Positions 1 to 7,672 of a stretch of DNA of 64,000 nt are shown here, piece by piece. The notes below the pieces were generated by a model. That model was not told the origin of the DNA. It was given only the letters and a program-made list of their open reading frames with translations, and searched no databases. The stretch's first letter is position 1. Each line of letters opens with the position of its first letter. The DNA lies in contig JAGZOP010000006.1 of assembly GCA_018383195.1 (NCBI GenBank), forward strand, positions 26,294 to 90,293, given 5' to 3'. Both the position numbers and the translations under genes were made by a program. Source of the stretch: Clostridiaceae bacterium. GTDB lineage: Bacteria > Bacillota > Clostridia > Oscillospirales > Butyricicoccaceae.

Positions 1-1
1 C

Positions 2-331
2 GCGCTGTCGAGCGCACTATATTCGCAGTATCAGGGCTTTGCGGACGTCAATGCCGGCCGCGGTGCGATTGTCATCGGTCTGGCTTCGGTTATCATCGGC
101 GAGGTGATTTTCTCCCGTATTTTCCATAACTTCGCGCTCAAACTGCTCTCAGTTGCGCTCGGCGCTGTGATCTATTATATTATCATTCAGCTTGTACTGA
201 CGGTCAACCCCAACACCAACGACCTGAAACTGCTCTCCGCGTTGATTGTCGCAGTCTTCCTCGCAACTCCCTACTGGAAGAACAAGTACTTCTCCAAGCA
301 CACCAAGAAGGAGGGCAAGCCCCATGCTTGA
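2..331 (+). CDS. ABC transporter permease, 3' part only
   Basis: The reading frame is open from the left edge and ends at the TGA at 329-331, so only about the last 109 residues are in the window. They form hydrophobic segments (an IVIGLASVIIGEV stretch, then a segment rich in Leu, Val and Ile) and end in a Lys-rich cytoplasmic tail. The gene overlaps the ATP-binding gene at 324 by 8 bp, which indicates translational coupling in an ABC importer operon. The fold and partner resemble the permease of TrpXYZ-like or CD1873-type importers for aromatic amino acids or similar small molecules. Substrate is inference; the permease assignment rests on membrane character plus the coupled ATPase. Confidence 0.75.
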   Translation, partial: ALSSALYSQYQGFADVNAGRGAIVIGLASVIIGEVIFSRIFHNFALKLLSVALGAVIYYIIIQLVLTVNPNTNDLKLLSALIVAVFLATPYWKNKYFSKHTKKEGKPHA

Positions 332-1103
332 AATCAAAGACGTTTTTAAGACTTTTAACCAAGGCACGGTGAACGAAAAGCGCGCAATCAATGGTCTGAA
401 CCTGAACCTTGCCCCCGGCGACTTTGTCACGGTAATCGGCGGCAACGGCGCGGGCAAATCGACCATGCTCAACCTGATTGCAGGCGTGTTCCCGCCCGAT
501 GAAGGCTTGATCCGCTTAAATGGATTCAACCTGACCCATCTGCCCGAGCACAAGCGCGCGCGGCTGCTCGGTCGCGTGTTTCAGGACCCGATGATGGGTA
601 CCGCCGCAAGTATGGGCATCGAGGAAAACCTCGCGCTGGCATACCGCCGCGGGAAATCCCGCGGTCTGCGTGCGGGCATTACGCAGGAGGAGCGCAAACT
701 CTACCGTGAAAAACTCGCCATGCTCGGTCTGGGACTTGAGGACCGCATGACCAGCAAGGTCGGTCTGCTCTCCGGCGGTCAGCGTCAGGCGCTGACCCTG
801 CTGATGGCAACGCTCAAAAAGCCCGATCTGCTGCTGCTCGACGAGCACACCGCTGCGCTTGACCCCAAAACAGCCGACAAGGTGCTCCAGCTCACCGAGG
901 AGATCGTCGCGCGCGATCAGCTCACCACCCTTATGGTCACCCATAACATGAAGCACGCGATTCAGTACGGCAACCGTCTGATTATGATGGATGCCGGCCG
1001 CGTGGTGGTCGATATTTCGGGCGAAGAAAAGAAGCACTTACAGGTGCGCGATCTGCTCGAGAAATTCAACATCGAAAATGACCGCATGCTGCTGAGCGAG
1101 TAA
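324..1103 (+). CDS. ABC transporter ATP-binding protein
   Basis: A 259-residue ABC ATPase that would energise the permease encoded just upstream. Walker A GGNGAGKST lies near residues 38-46, the signature LLSGGQRQA in the middle, and Walker B LLLLDEHTAALDP after it, followed by the switch His in VTHN. An upstream in-frame start at 246 would add 26 low-complexity residues inside the permease gene. I chose the ATG at 324 because it begins the canonical MLEIKDVFKTF and gives a normal length. The start overlaps the permease stop, so this is one operon, probably with a substrate-binding gene to the left of the window. The E-H change in the Walker B neighbourhood (DEHTAALD rather than DEPTSALD) is typical of this subfamily. 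Confidence 0.93.
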   Translation: MLEIKDVFKTFNQGTVNEKRAINGLNLNLAPGDFVTVIGGNGAGKSTMLNLIAGVFPPDEGLIRLNGFNLTHLPEHKRARLLGRVFQDPMMGTAASMGIEENLALAYRRGKSRGLRAGITQEERKLYREKLAMLGLGLEDRMTSKVGLLSGGQRQALTLLMATLKKPDLLLLDEHTAALDPKTADKVLQLTEEIVARDQLTTLMVTHNMKHAIQYGNRLIMMDAGRVVVDISGEEKKHLQVRDLLEKFNIENDRMLLSE

Positions 1104-1104
1104 G

Positions 1105-1137
1105 AAAAAGCTCCGGACACTGTCCGGAGCTTTTTTA
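1105..1137 (+). terminator. Rho-independent terminator of the ABC importer operon
   Basis: A perfect stem AGCTCCGGACA/TGTCCGGAGCT is followed by six T residues directly after the ATPase stop codon. A-runs on its left make it usable from the opposite strand too, where the flavoprotein gene ends at 1140. Confidence 0.9.
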
Positions 1138-1139
1138 TC

Positions 1140-1772
1140 TTATCGAATAAAGTTCATCATGGTACGCGGATGGGTTTCCGGAGGATCGATTTTGCCCTTG
1201 GCAGCGTCAATTACCTTGACCATCCATGCCATATTGCGCGCGAGCTTTTCAACAACCTCGACACCCTCGATGTCCTGTACCGCCTCGCCCGGGTCTGCGC
1301 CGTGGACGACGTTCCAGTAGTCCGAGGTGACGATCACCATTTCCATCGCATCCATCAAGCCGAGCAGCTGCTGGTAGGTCTCCATACCGCCCGAGCGGCG
1401 CAGGGTGCACAGCGCAGCGCCAACCTTGTGATGGAACTGATTTTCGCCGCAGCAAGCCGCAAGCAGGATGCGGTCCATCACGCACTTCATGCTTCCCGCG
1501 ATGCCGCCATGGTAAACCGGAGACGCGAGCAGGATGCCGTCCGCCTCGATGCACTTGTCAATAATCTCGTTGACCATGTCATCCTTTTGAACGCAGTGCA
1601 GCGAGCCGGTGTCCAGACAGTTGTAGCATGCCAGACATGGATGTACGTGCGCACCCGGCTGCACCACCTCAAAGTCGATGCCCTCTGCCTCGAACACCTT
1701 TGCCATGCGCGCGAGCACCTGTGCATTGTTGCCGTCCTTGCGTGGACTTCCGTTAATTGCCAAAATTTTCAT
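1140..1772 (-). CDS. Flavodoxin-fold NAD(P)H-dependent FMN oxidoreductase
   Basis: A 210-residue protein of the NADPH-dependent FMN reductase/iron-sulfur flavoprotein superfamily. The N-terminus MKILAINGSPRKDGNN is the flavodoxin-like FMN phosphate-binding loop. The segment CLACYNCLDTGSLHC (about residues 47-61) is the Cys-rich motif found in iron-sulfur flavoproteins and related multimeric reductases, and SPVYHGGIAG is the second flavin-contact loop. The Cys spacing is not that of classical Isf, so an Fe-S cluster is possible but unproven. It probably acts as a cytoplasmic reductase of quinones, azo compounds or other small acceptors. It is monocistronic between two convergent terminator regions. 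Confidence 0.85.
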   Translation of the reverse strand: MKILAINGSPRKDGNNAQVLARMAKVFEAEGIDFEVVQPGAHVHPCLACYNCLDTGSLHCVQKDDMVNEIIDKCIEADGILLASPVYHGGIAGSMKCVMDRILLAACCGENQFHHKVGAALCTLRRSGGMETYQQLLGLMDAMEMVIVTSDYWNVVHGADPGEAVQDIEGVEVVEKLARNMAWMVKVIDAAKGKIDPPETHPRTMMNFIR

Positions 1773-1798
1773 TGTTCATCCCTCCATGTTCGTTCTCT

Positions 1799-2662
1799 TT
1801 ACAATAACATATCGCTCTCATTCTGGCGGCGCGGCTTTAAGATGCCGCTTCGCAGCAGCAGGATATGATTGAGCACCGGTCCCAAAAGCAGCGTAATACT
1901 GGTCAGGTACAGCCACAGCATCAGTACAATAATTGTGCCGAGCGAACCATACAGCAGCGAATACCGTGCAATTTTGTCCACATAAAATGAAAAGCCCAGC
2001 GAGATCAGTACCCAGCTCCCAAACGAGAACAGTGCGCCGGGCAGCACCTGCCGGAATGTGAGCCGCAGGTTGGGCACCAGCCGGTTGACCAGCAGCACGA
2101 ACAGGAACACGATGCTGACCGCAAGCGGCATCGAAGCGCTCTCAAACGCGCGAGTCACCATCTCCGGAATCGGAAACCACTGCCGCAGCACGCGAAACGC
2201 GGTACGTCCAAAGACCACGAGCGCAAGCGTGCCAATGATCGAAAGCAAAAAGCCGCCGGTAAACACAAGCGACATTACCAGTTGATACAACGCACCGGTG
2301 CGGCCATGCACGCCATAGATTCCATTGACAGTACGCATCAGGGAACGCACTGCACGTGACAAAAAGTAAACCGTCAGCACCGTACCGAGAATCAACGGGC
2401 TGATGCGCGGCTGTGCAGCCAGATATTCAATATATCCGTGAATCATGCCCTGCACGCTTTCCGGCAAAAACCGGGTAAAGGTATCGATCGCATACTCAGA
2501 CAGATGAATGCGTGCGAGCACCGCAGTCGTAAACATCAGAATTGGACAAAAGGAAAACAGCAGAAAATAGGATAATTCTGCGGCAGCCTGCGGCACGCCT
2601 TCGGAAAAGTATCTGCCGATCAGTTGACGCACCACCCATGCAGCATTCGGTTTTTTCGCCAT
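1799..2662 (-). CDS. YihY/virulence factor BrkB family membrane protein
   Basis: A 287-residue integral membrane protein of the YihY/BrkB family (once annotated as ribonuclease BN, which is not its role). The N-terminal AAELSYFLLFSFCPILMF is the conserved entry into the first membrane helix. The later YGSLGTIIVLMLWLYLTSITLLLGPVLN is the typical final helix pair. I set the start at the ATG of MAKKPNAAW because a GGAGGGGG ribosome site lies 7 bases upstream; the longer frame to 2800 begins in non-conserved sequence across the promoter region. Molecular function of the family is not settled. It is divergent from the SLOG gene at 2827. Confidence 0.88.
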   Translation of the reverse strand: MAKKPNAAWVVRQLIGRYFSEGVPQAAAELSYFLLFSFCPILMFTTAVLARIHLSEYAIDTFTRFLPESVQGMIHGYIEYLAAQPRISPLILGTVLTVYFLSRAVRSLMRTVNGIYGVHGRTGALYQLVMSLVFTGGFLLSIIGTLALVVFGRTAFRVLRQWFPIPEMVTRAFESASMPLAVSIVFLFVLLVNRLVPNLRLTFRQVLPGALFSFGSWVLISLGFSFYVDKIARYSLLYGSLGTIIVLMLWLYLTSITLLLGPVLNHILLLRSGILKPRRQNESDMLL

Positions 2663-2759
2663 ATCCGCCCCCCTCCTCGACTTTCTGATCTTAATTTTAT
2701 TGTACCAGCTTTTCCCGTTTTTCACAACCCAATTTGTTCGGCAAAAAATGCAGATACAC

Positions 2760-2788
2760 TTGATTTTTCGAACATATGTTGCTATACT
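2760..2788 (+). promoter_or_regulatory. Promoter with a LexA-like box, upstream of the SLOG gene
   Basis: TTGATT (2760-2765), a 17-bp spacer and TATACT (2783-2788) form a good sigma-A promoter 38 bp before the ATG at 2827. The spacer is filled by CGAACATATGTTGC (2769-2782), which matches the Gram-positive LexA box CGAACRNRYGTTYC at 13 of 14 positions. A repressor bound there would block the promoter directly. Confidence 0.6.
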
Positions 2789-2826
2789 AGTATCGAACAA
2801 AAATTCGAGTTTGGAGGCATTCCGGT

Positions 2827-3327
2827 ATGGAGCGTTCGCAAGTGTGCTGTTTTTCCGGCTATCGACCGGAAAAATTCAATCTATCCCCGGATGAATTCGG
2901 TTCTATCATGCAGGAACTGGAAACCGCTGTGCGCAATGCTGCCGCGGATGGTTACCGTCTTTTTGTTAGCGGAATGAGCCGCGGCTTTGACCTATGGGCA
3001 GCCGAAACCGTGCTGAAATTGCGGAAGGAACTGCCCATCCAGCTGCTCTGCGCAGTACCGTTTGACGGGCAATCTGCGGGGTGGGAACCTGCTTGGCAGG
3101 CACTCCACCGGCGTGTGCTGCTCGAAGCAGATCTTGTCCAGTCCCTTTCCAGAGAATACACACCGGACTGCTATTTTGTACGCAATCGGTTCATGGTGCA
3201 GGGATGCAGCCGCCTGATCTGCTGGTACGACGGGCAATCGGGCGGCACTGAATTTACAGTACGCTGTGCAAAGCGCAATGGACTTGAACTTGTAAACCTT
3301 GCAGACCGCCAGCTGAGCCTTTACTAA
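2827..3327 (+). CDS. SLOG-family protein, DUF1273/YpsA-like
   Basis: A 166-residue protein with the SLOG Rossmann-like fold of the YpsA/DUF1273 group. The N-terminal CCFSGYRPEK is the family's glycine-containing opening motif, VSGMSRGFDLWAAE is the nucleotide-binding turn with the Gly-Met-Ala/Ser-x-Gly pattern, and AVPFDGQ matches the typical strand end. The C-terminal YDGQSGGTEFTVRCA is the usual closing motif (sequence YDGxxGGT). SLOG domains are proposed to bind nucleotides or nucleotide-derived ligands; YpsA is linked to cell-division phenotypes in Bacillus, but no reaction is assigned. The LexA-like box in the promoter hints at DNA-damage induction. The stop overlaps the convergent methyltransferase stop by 4 bp. 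Confidence 0.85.
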   Translation: MERSQVCCFSGYRPEKFNLSPDEFGSIMQELETAVRNAAADGYRLFVSGMSRGFDLWAAETVLKLRKELPIQLLCAVPFDGQSAGWEPAWQALHRRVLLEADLVQSLSREYTPDCYFVRNRFMVQGCSRLICWYDGQSGGTEFTVRCAKRNGLELVNLADRQLSLY

Positions 3328-3890
3328 CAATGTTTCCACAGAAATACCGGAATCGGCGGATCATTCGGGCGGTTCGCCCACGATGCCGTAAGCACGGTCA
3401 TCTTTTGATCGTTTAAGGATGCAAGATATTCAAGCAGCGCATCCCGCTCATCATATCCATTTGGACCGCCATAATAAATGGAAAGACTCATTACACCGCC
3501 CGGTTTCAGCACACGCAGTCCTGCTTCGATTGCAGGAATGGAGGTCTGCGCCGTTGTAAAAATCTCCGGATTCCCTCCCGGCAAACGTCCGAAATTGAAC
3601 ACAATGCAGTCTGCGGTATTTGCCTCCGCATAGCGCTCCATATTGCTGTGACTGTCAAGAATAAGCTGCGCATTGGTCAACCCCTCTGCTTCGAGCAGCA
3701 TGCGCGTCTGCCGCACCGCGTCCGGCTGAATGTCAAACGCAAGTACGCGCCCCGATTCCCCCACCAGCCGGCAAAGCAGTGCGGTATCGCGTCCCTTTCC
3801 CATGGTGGCGTCAATGCAAAACGCACCCGGCTTCACATGACGGCGGATAAAATCATGTGCCGCTCCCAGTGTATTGAGTCCCATCGTCAT
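3324..3890 (-). CDS. mnmM: Class I SAM-dependent methyltransferase, MnmM/YtqB-like
   Basis: A 188-residue Rossmann methyltransferase of the YtqB family. CIDATMGKGRDTALL (about residues 25-39) is the SAM-binding motif I, with its Asp-Ala-Thr-x-Gly pattern; FDIQPDAV is the acidic motif II; CIVFNFGRLPGG is the family-specific motif containing the Asn-Phe-Gly that replaces the usual NPPY. Bacillus YtqB has been identified as MnmM, which methylates the wobble base nm5s2U to mnm5s2U in tRNA, so that role is the likely one here. The gene is monocistronic and convergent with the SLOG gene. The symbol rests on family resemblance, not on experimental data for this organism. Confidence 0.8.
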   Translation of the reverse strand: MTMGLNTLGAAHDFIRRHVKPGAFCIDATMGKGRDTALLCRLVGESGRVLAFDIQPDAVRQTRMLLEAEGLTNAQLILDSHSNMERYAEANTADCIVFNFGRLPGGNPEIFTTAQTSIPAIEAGLRVLKPGGVMSLSIYYGGPNGYDERDALLEYLASLNDQKMTVLTASWANRPNDPPIPVFLWKHC

Positions 3891-3966
3891 TTCCCCTATC
3901 GTTTTTTATCAGTGTATCATAATTCCCTGCATCTCTGCAATCTTTCAAAAAGCATAAAAATTTATC

Positions 3967-3995
3967 TTGCCAAACCTGATTTTTTCTTGTATAAT
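3967..3995 (+). promoter_or_regulatory. Promoter of tRNA-Leu
   Basis: TTGCCA (3967-3972), exactly 17 bp, then TATAAT (3990-3995). The tRNA begins 10 bases after the -10 box, so the primary transcript has almost no leader. Confidence 0.85.
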
Positions 3996-4004
3996 ATAGA
4001 CCAT

Positions 4005-4091
4005 GCCGGTGTGATGGAATTGGTAGACGTAGTGGACTCAAAATCCACCGGTGGCGACACCGTACCGGTTCGAGTCCGGTCACCGGCACCA
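4005..4091 (+). tRNA. tRNA-Leu(CAA)
   Basis: Cloverleaf can be folded by eye: acceptor GCCGGUG pairs with CACCGGC (4081-4087), discriminator A, and an encoded CCA at 4089-4091. The anticodon stem GUGGA/UCCAC encloses the loop CUCAAAA, giving anticodon CAA (reads UUG). The long variable arm (GGUGGCGACACC) is the type II feature expected of tRNA-Leu, and GGTTCGAGTCC is the T arm. Confidence 0.96.
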
Positions 4092-4128
4092 AAAAACCTC
4101 CGCATTCTTTTGGATGCGGAGGTTTTTT
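4092..4128 (+). terminator. Terminator of tRNA-Leu
   Basis: CCTCCGCAT pairs with ATGCGGAGG around a TTCTTTTGG loop and is followed by TTTTTT. It starts immediately after the CCA end. Confidence 0.9.
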
Positions 4129-4227
4129 CTTGTCGTTGATCCCAACCTCGAGCCGCCGCTCGACGCCCGCCCGCAGGCGGGTGATTCGGAGCGCAACCGC
4201 CCATAGGGCGGCTCTTGGCGCGGAGAT

Positions 4228-4317
4228 GTCCGGTCACCATTTTTCCCCTCCGCATCCCTTTGGATGCGGAGGTTTTTTCTTGTCGTTGATCCCAACCTCG
4301 AGCCGCCGTTCGACGCC
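4228..4317 (+). repeat. Second copy of the tRNA-Leu 3' tail, terminator and downstream spacer
   Basis: Bases 4261-4317 repeat 4111-4167 with one mismatch at an exact offset of 150 bp, and include a second copy of the CCTCCGCAT hairpin plus T-run (4247-4278). Just before it, GTCCGGTCACC (4228-4238) repeats the last T-arm/acceptor bases of the tRNA (4074-4084). The block between the copies (4168-4227) contains two short GC hairpins and no gene. It looks like a partial tandem duplication from which the tRNA body has been lost. Confidence 0.75.
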
Positions 4318-4320
4318 GAT

Positions 4321-4361
4321 AAAATGCCCTCCGCATCCTTATTCTTGGGAATGCAGAGGGC
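4321..4361 (-). terminator. Terminator of the ABC-F gene
   Basis: GCCCTC (4326-4331) pairs with GAGGGC (4356-4361), extended inward by GCAT/ATGC with one mismatch. On the minus strand the stem is followed by ATTTT. It lies just past the ABC-F stop codon and also resembles the two upstream CCTCCGCAT hairpins. Confidence 0.65.
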
Positions 4362-4369
4362 GTTTCTAT

Positions 4370-6154
4370 TTATGCTTCCCAAGCGGCAATTTTTTCTGCC
4401 AGTTCGGTCAGATAGAGCCAGCGCTCGGTCTTTTCCTCCAATGCCTGTTCCACTGTCTGCTGTTCTTCCAAGAGTGTTTGCAGTTTCACATAATCACTGC
4501 CCGCAGATGCAATCTCAGCTTCAATCGACTCTTTTTTTACAGTCAATGCTTCTAGTTCGGCATCAATCGTCTGATATTCCCGCTGCTCCTTGTACGAAAA
4601 CCGCGGACGCGCATCAGCCAAAGCTGCACGGGGCGCTGCCTTGACTTTATTCTTTTCCCGCGGTGCAGGTACATCCTCCCTGCGTTTCTGCTGGTACTCC
4701 GTAAATCCGCCGATGTATTTACAGGTTTCTCCTGCTTCCCGCACCTCTACAATGCGCTCTGCCAACTTGTCAAGAAAATACCGGTCATGCGATACTGCAA
4801 GCACTGCCCCCGGAAATCCCTCGAGGTAATCCTCCAGGATGGTCAAAGTTTCGACATCGAGATCATTGGTCGGCTCGTCTAAAAGCAGGATATTCGGTGC
4901 TCCAATGAGCACACACAGCAAAAACAGCCGCCGCTTTTCCCCGCCTGACAGCGACCCGATTTTAGCATACTGCTGATCGCCCGGAAACAGGAATCGCTCC
5001 AGCAACTGCGATGCCGAAAAGGTGCCTTCGGCAGTCTCGACATGATTTGCAATCGCACGCACCGCATCAATCACCCGATCTTCCGGGTCGAGTTCACGTG
5101 CCTCCTGTGTGAAATACCCAATGCGCACCGTCGAGCCAATGTCAATCGTACCCTCATCCGGTTCCAATCGTCCTGCAATGAGATTGAGCAGCGTTGACTT
5201 GCCCGCACCATTTCTGCCCACAATGCCGACGCGGTCATTCCTTGCAATCTGGTCGGAAAAGCTGCGCAGCACGGTCCGTTCCCCGAAGGCTTTCATGATA
5301 TTTTCCAGTTCGATGGTTTTGCGTCCCAATCGGCTGGACGCAGCAGCAAGCTGCACAGTGCTGTCCCGTTCCGGCGCTGCCTGATTTTTCAGCGCCTCGT
5401 AGCGCTCCAGACGATCACGGCTCTTCGTGCCGCGCGCCCGGGCACCGCGCATCACCCACTCGCGCTCACGGCGCAGAATAGACTGCCGTTTACGCTCGCT
5501 TGCGTCTGCCATTGCAAGACGTTCGGCTTTGAGCTCCAAATATTTGGACCAACCGCCCTCATAGCTGTATAAAGCGCCGTGATCGACCTCTACAATCCGG
5601 TTCACGACGCGGTCGAGGAAATAACGGTCATGTGTAATCAGCACAAGCGCTCCGCGGAAACGGCGCAGATAATCCTCCAGCCACTCGACCATTTCAAGAT
5701 CCAAATGGTTGGTCGGTTCATCGAGCAGCAGCACGTCAGCAGGCTGCAGCAGGGTTGCAGCAAGTGCCGCCCGTTTGCGCTGTCCACCCGAAAGTGTGCC
5801 GACACGCTGCGTGCAGTTGGCAATGCCGAACCGCATGAGCATGGCACGCGCTTCATACTCAGCAGCTTCGCGTGCATCATCTGGCAGCAGACGCAATACC
5901 TGCTCAAGCACCGCTGCATTTTCATCCATCGCCGGATTCTGCGGCAGATAGGCGGCGCGTACCCGCGGAAACAACTGCACCGTTCCACGGTCCGGTTCCT
6001 CAGCACGCGCAAGCAGCCGCAGCAGGGTTGATTTTCCTGTTCCGTTAATTCCGATAATTCCGATTTTATCTCCGCTGTCCACATAAACAGAAACATCTGC
6101 AAGCAACTGCCTAAGACCGTAATTTTTGCAGAGATGTTCGGCTGCAATCAGCAT
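4370..6154 (-). CDS. ABC-F family ATPase, Uup-type
   Basis: A 594-residue ABC-F protein: two ABC domains in one chain and no membrane segments. The first domain has Walker A GINGTGKST at residues 35-43, signature LSGGQRKRA and LLLLDEPTNHLD. The second has GRNGAGKST, LSGGEKRRL and ILLLDEPTNDLD. Between them lies the charged helical linker characteristic of ABC-F ribosome-acting proteins. The C-terminal part beginning YKEQREYQTIDAELEAL is the coiled-coil extension of Uup, which binds branched DNA or ribosomes in relatives. Cytoplasmic role in translation or DNA structure handling is therefore likely. An antibiotic-resistance role is less likely, because such proteins usually have a longer interdomain arm. 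Confidence 0.9.
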   Translation of the reverse strand: MLIAAEHLCKNYGLRQLLADVSVYVDSGDKIGIIGINGTGKSTLLRLLARAEEPDRGTVQLFPRVRAAYLPQNPAMDENAAVLEQVLRLLPDDAREAAEYEARAMLMRFGIANCTQRVGTLSGGQRKRAALAATLLQPADVLLLDEPTNHLDLEMVEWLEDYLRRFRGALVLITHDRYFLDRVVNRIVEVDHGALYSYEGGWSKYLELKAERLAMADASERKRQSILRREREWVMRGARARGTKSRDRLERYEALKNQAAPERDSTVQLAAASSRLGRKTIELENIMKAFGERTVLRSFSDQIARNDRVGIVGRNGAGKSTLLNLIAGRLEPDEGTIDIGSTVRIGYFTQEARELDPEDRVIDAVRAIANHVETAEGTFSASQLLERFLFPGDQQYAKIGSLSGGEKRRLFLLCVLIGAPNILLLDEPTNDLDVETLTILEDYLEGFPGAVLAVSHDRYFLDKLAERIVEVREAGETCKYIGGFTEYQQKRREDVPAPREKNKVKAAPRAALADARPRFSYKEQREYQTIDAELEALTVKKESIEAEIASAGSDYVKLQTLLEEQQTVEQALEEKTERWLYLTELAEKIAAWEA

Positions 6155-6257
6155 GGTTTTCCTCCTTTGGGACGCATTCTGCCGCCCACGATACGATTTT
6201 TGTTCCCGTTCATGATACCATAAAAATCACGGGGCGGCAACCGTCCCGAAAAATCGG

Positions 6258-6286
6258 TTGTAAATATCTTCCCCGGATGATACAAT
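6258..6286 (+). promoter_or_regulatory. Promoter of the DUF1624 membrane protein gene
   Basis: TTGTAA (6258-6263), 17 bp, TACAAT (6281-6286), ending 32 bp before the ATG at 6319. Confidence 0.75.
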
Positions 6287-6318
6287 AAAGCTATCGTTTT
6301 CCAGAAGAGGGTGATTCA

Positions 6319-7083
6319 ATGCCTGTGCTCACACCGGAGATACACGTTCATCCTGTGCTGCCCTGCCGCTATGCGGTGCTTGACACCCTGCGCGGTCTTG
6401 CACTGGTTGGCATGATTCTCTATCATCTCTGCTATAACCTGCATTTCATATTCGGTGTTTCACTGCCATGGTTCCAATCCACCGGAGCACAGTTCTGGCA
6501 AATTCTAAACAGCGGTTTGTTTCTGCTCTTGGCAGGAATCTGTACGCATCTAACCCGCAAGCCCTACCGGCGCACCCTTCGTGTGGGCGCTGCCGCGCTG
6601 CTGGTTTCCCTTATCACATTTTTCTTTACACCGCAGGAGTGCATTGTATTCGGCATTCTGCACTGTATGACTTGGTGTATGCTGTTTTTTGCAGTGTTTC
6701 AGCCGTTACTGCGCAAAATTCCCGCCAAAATCGGACTGCTCTGCTCGGTTTTCCTTTTTGCATTGACCTATCATGTACCGCAAAAGTATCTGCTGTTTGA
6801 ACCATTTGCAATTCCGCTGCCCGAAAGCTGGTATGTATCCTATTGGCTGTCCGTCATCGGATTCCTGTCTCCTGATTTTGTATCCGCCGATTACTTTCCA
6901 ATTTTCCCTTACTTATTCCTGTTTTTAGCCGGTCACTTTCTTGGCAGATGGCTGCATTACCTGCCTGAATCAATCCGTTCATTTTCTGTGCACCCGCTTA
7001 CCGCACTTGGACGTCATAGCATGATGATCTATCTGGCTCATCAGCCGGTGTTATATGGTTTCATGCATCTGATTTTGGGCTGA
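6319..7083 (+). CDS. DUF1624/heparan-alpha-glucosaminide N-acetyltransferase-like membrane protein
   Basis: A 254-residue multi-spanning membrane protein. The start YAVLDTLRGLALVGMILYHLCYN carries the conserved Asp-x-x-Arg-Gly and the membrane His of the DUF1624/HGSNAT catalytic family, which moves acyl groups across membranes onto cell-surface sugars. About seven hydrophobic segments follow, and the C-terminal LTALGRHSMMIYLAHQPVLY has the second conserved His in a Leu-Ala-His-Gln-Pro motif also seen in acyltransferase-3 proteins. The ribosome site AGAGGGTG precedes the ATG. A role in modifying envelope polysaccharides fits, but the acceptor is unknown. It is monocistronic, ahead of smpB. Confidence 0.85.
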   Translation: MPVLTPEIHVHPVLPCRYAVLDTLRGLALVGMILYHLCYNLHFIFGVSLPWFQSTGAQFWQILNSGLFLLLAGICTHLTRKPYRRTLRVGAAALLVSLITFFFTPQECIVFGILHCMTWCMLFFAVFQPLLRKIPAKIGLLCSVFLFALTYHVPQKYLLFEPFAIPLPESWYVSYWLSVIGFLSPDFVSADYFPIFPYLFLFLAGHFLGRWLHYLPESIRSFSVHPLTALGRHSMMIYLAHQPVLYGFMHLILG

Positions 7084-7121
7084 ATCGATATCTTTGTCGG
7101 AAAACGTAACACAAATGACAC

Positions 7122-7150
7122 TTTACAATTATTTTAAGTCGTGTTACGAT
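7122..7150 (+). promoter_or_regulatory. Promoter of smpB
   Basis: TTTACA (7122-7127), 17 bp, TACGAT (7145-7150), 31 bp before the smpB start. No clear separate promoter is seen before ssrA, although a TTGACA (7646-7651) overlaps the smpB stop without a matching -10 box. Confidence 0.6.
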
Positions 7151-7181
7151 AATACTGCACCATTTGAGAAAGGAGTCTGTC

Positions 7182-7649
7182 ATGGCAACAAAAATTGGAA
7201 CCAAACAAGTTACTGCAAATAAAAAGGCATGGCACGACTACTTTGTCGAGGAAAAGCTTGAAGCAGGGATTGAACTGGCTGGTACCGAGGTCAAATCCAT
7301 TCGGCTTGGACAGGTGGGTCTGAAAGATTCCTACTGCACCTTTAAAGATGGTGAAATTTTTGTACGCGGCATGCATATCAGCCCGTACGAAAAGGGAAAT
7401 ATCTTTAACAAAGATCCTCTGCGTGTACGCAAGCTGCTGCTGCACAAAAAAGAAATCATGCGTCTATTTGGTAAAACCAAGCAGGATGGTTACTCAGTCA
7501 TTCCGCTGAGTGTGTACTTTCGCAATTCGCATGTAAAAATTGAACTTGGACTGTGTAAGGGTAAAAAATTACACGACAAGCGCGATAGTATGGCACAGCG
7601 AGATGCAAAACGCGAGATGGATCGCGCCATGAAAAATCGTAATCGTTGA
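7182..7649 (+). CDS. smpB: SsrA-binding protein SmpB
   Basis: A 155-residue SmpB, the partner that loads tmRNA onto stalled ribosomes during trans-translation. IELAGTEVKSIRLGQVGLKDSYC and HISPYEKGN are core OB-fold signatures of the family, and the basic C-terminal tail (MAQRDAKREMDRAMKNRNR) is the part that enters the decoding centre and mRNA channel. I chose the ATG at 7182, with GAAAGGAG seven bases upstream, over an in-frame start 18 bp earlier that lies within the ribosome-binding region. ssrA follows 23 bp after the stop, the common Firmicute arrangement. Confidence 0.97.
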   Translation: MATKIGTKQVTANKKAWHDYFVEEKLEAGIELAGTEVKSIRLGQVGLKDSYCTFKDGEIFVRGMHISPYEKGNIFNKDPLRVRKLLLHKKEIMRLFGKTKQDGYSVIPLSVYFRNSHVKIELGLCKGKKLHDKRDSMAQRDAKREMDRAMKNRNR

Positions 7650-7672
7650 CAAATTGAGCATTTTCTCAATCT

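Noticed and set aside
246..323. Extended N-terminus of the ABC ATPase
   Set aside because: The extra 26 residues are low-complexity and encoded inside the permease gene; the ATG at 324 gives a canonical start.
4092..4361. CCTCCGCAT hairpins considered as a CRISPR array
   Set aside because: Only three hairpins, unequal spacing, and each is a terminator; no repeat-spacer pattern. No CRISPR array was seen in the window.
3962..4382. Several ORFs antisense or parallel to tRNA-Leu and its terminators
   Set aside because: They run through the tRNA and hairpins; the peptides (for example GDRTRTG) are well-known artefacts of tRNA-Leu antisense reading.
7646..7651. TTGACA at the smpB stop considered as the ssrA promoter
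   Set aside because: No -10 box exists at a usable distance before the tmRNA 5' end; ssrA is more likely cotranscribed with smpB and processed.
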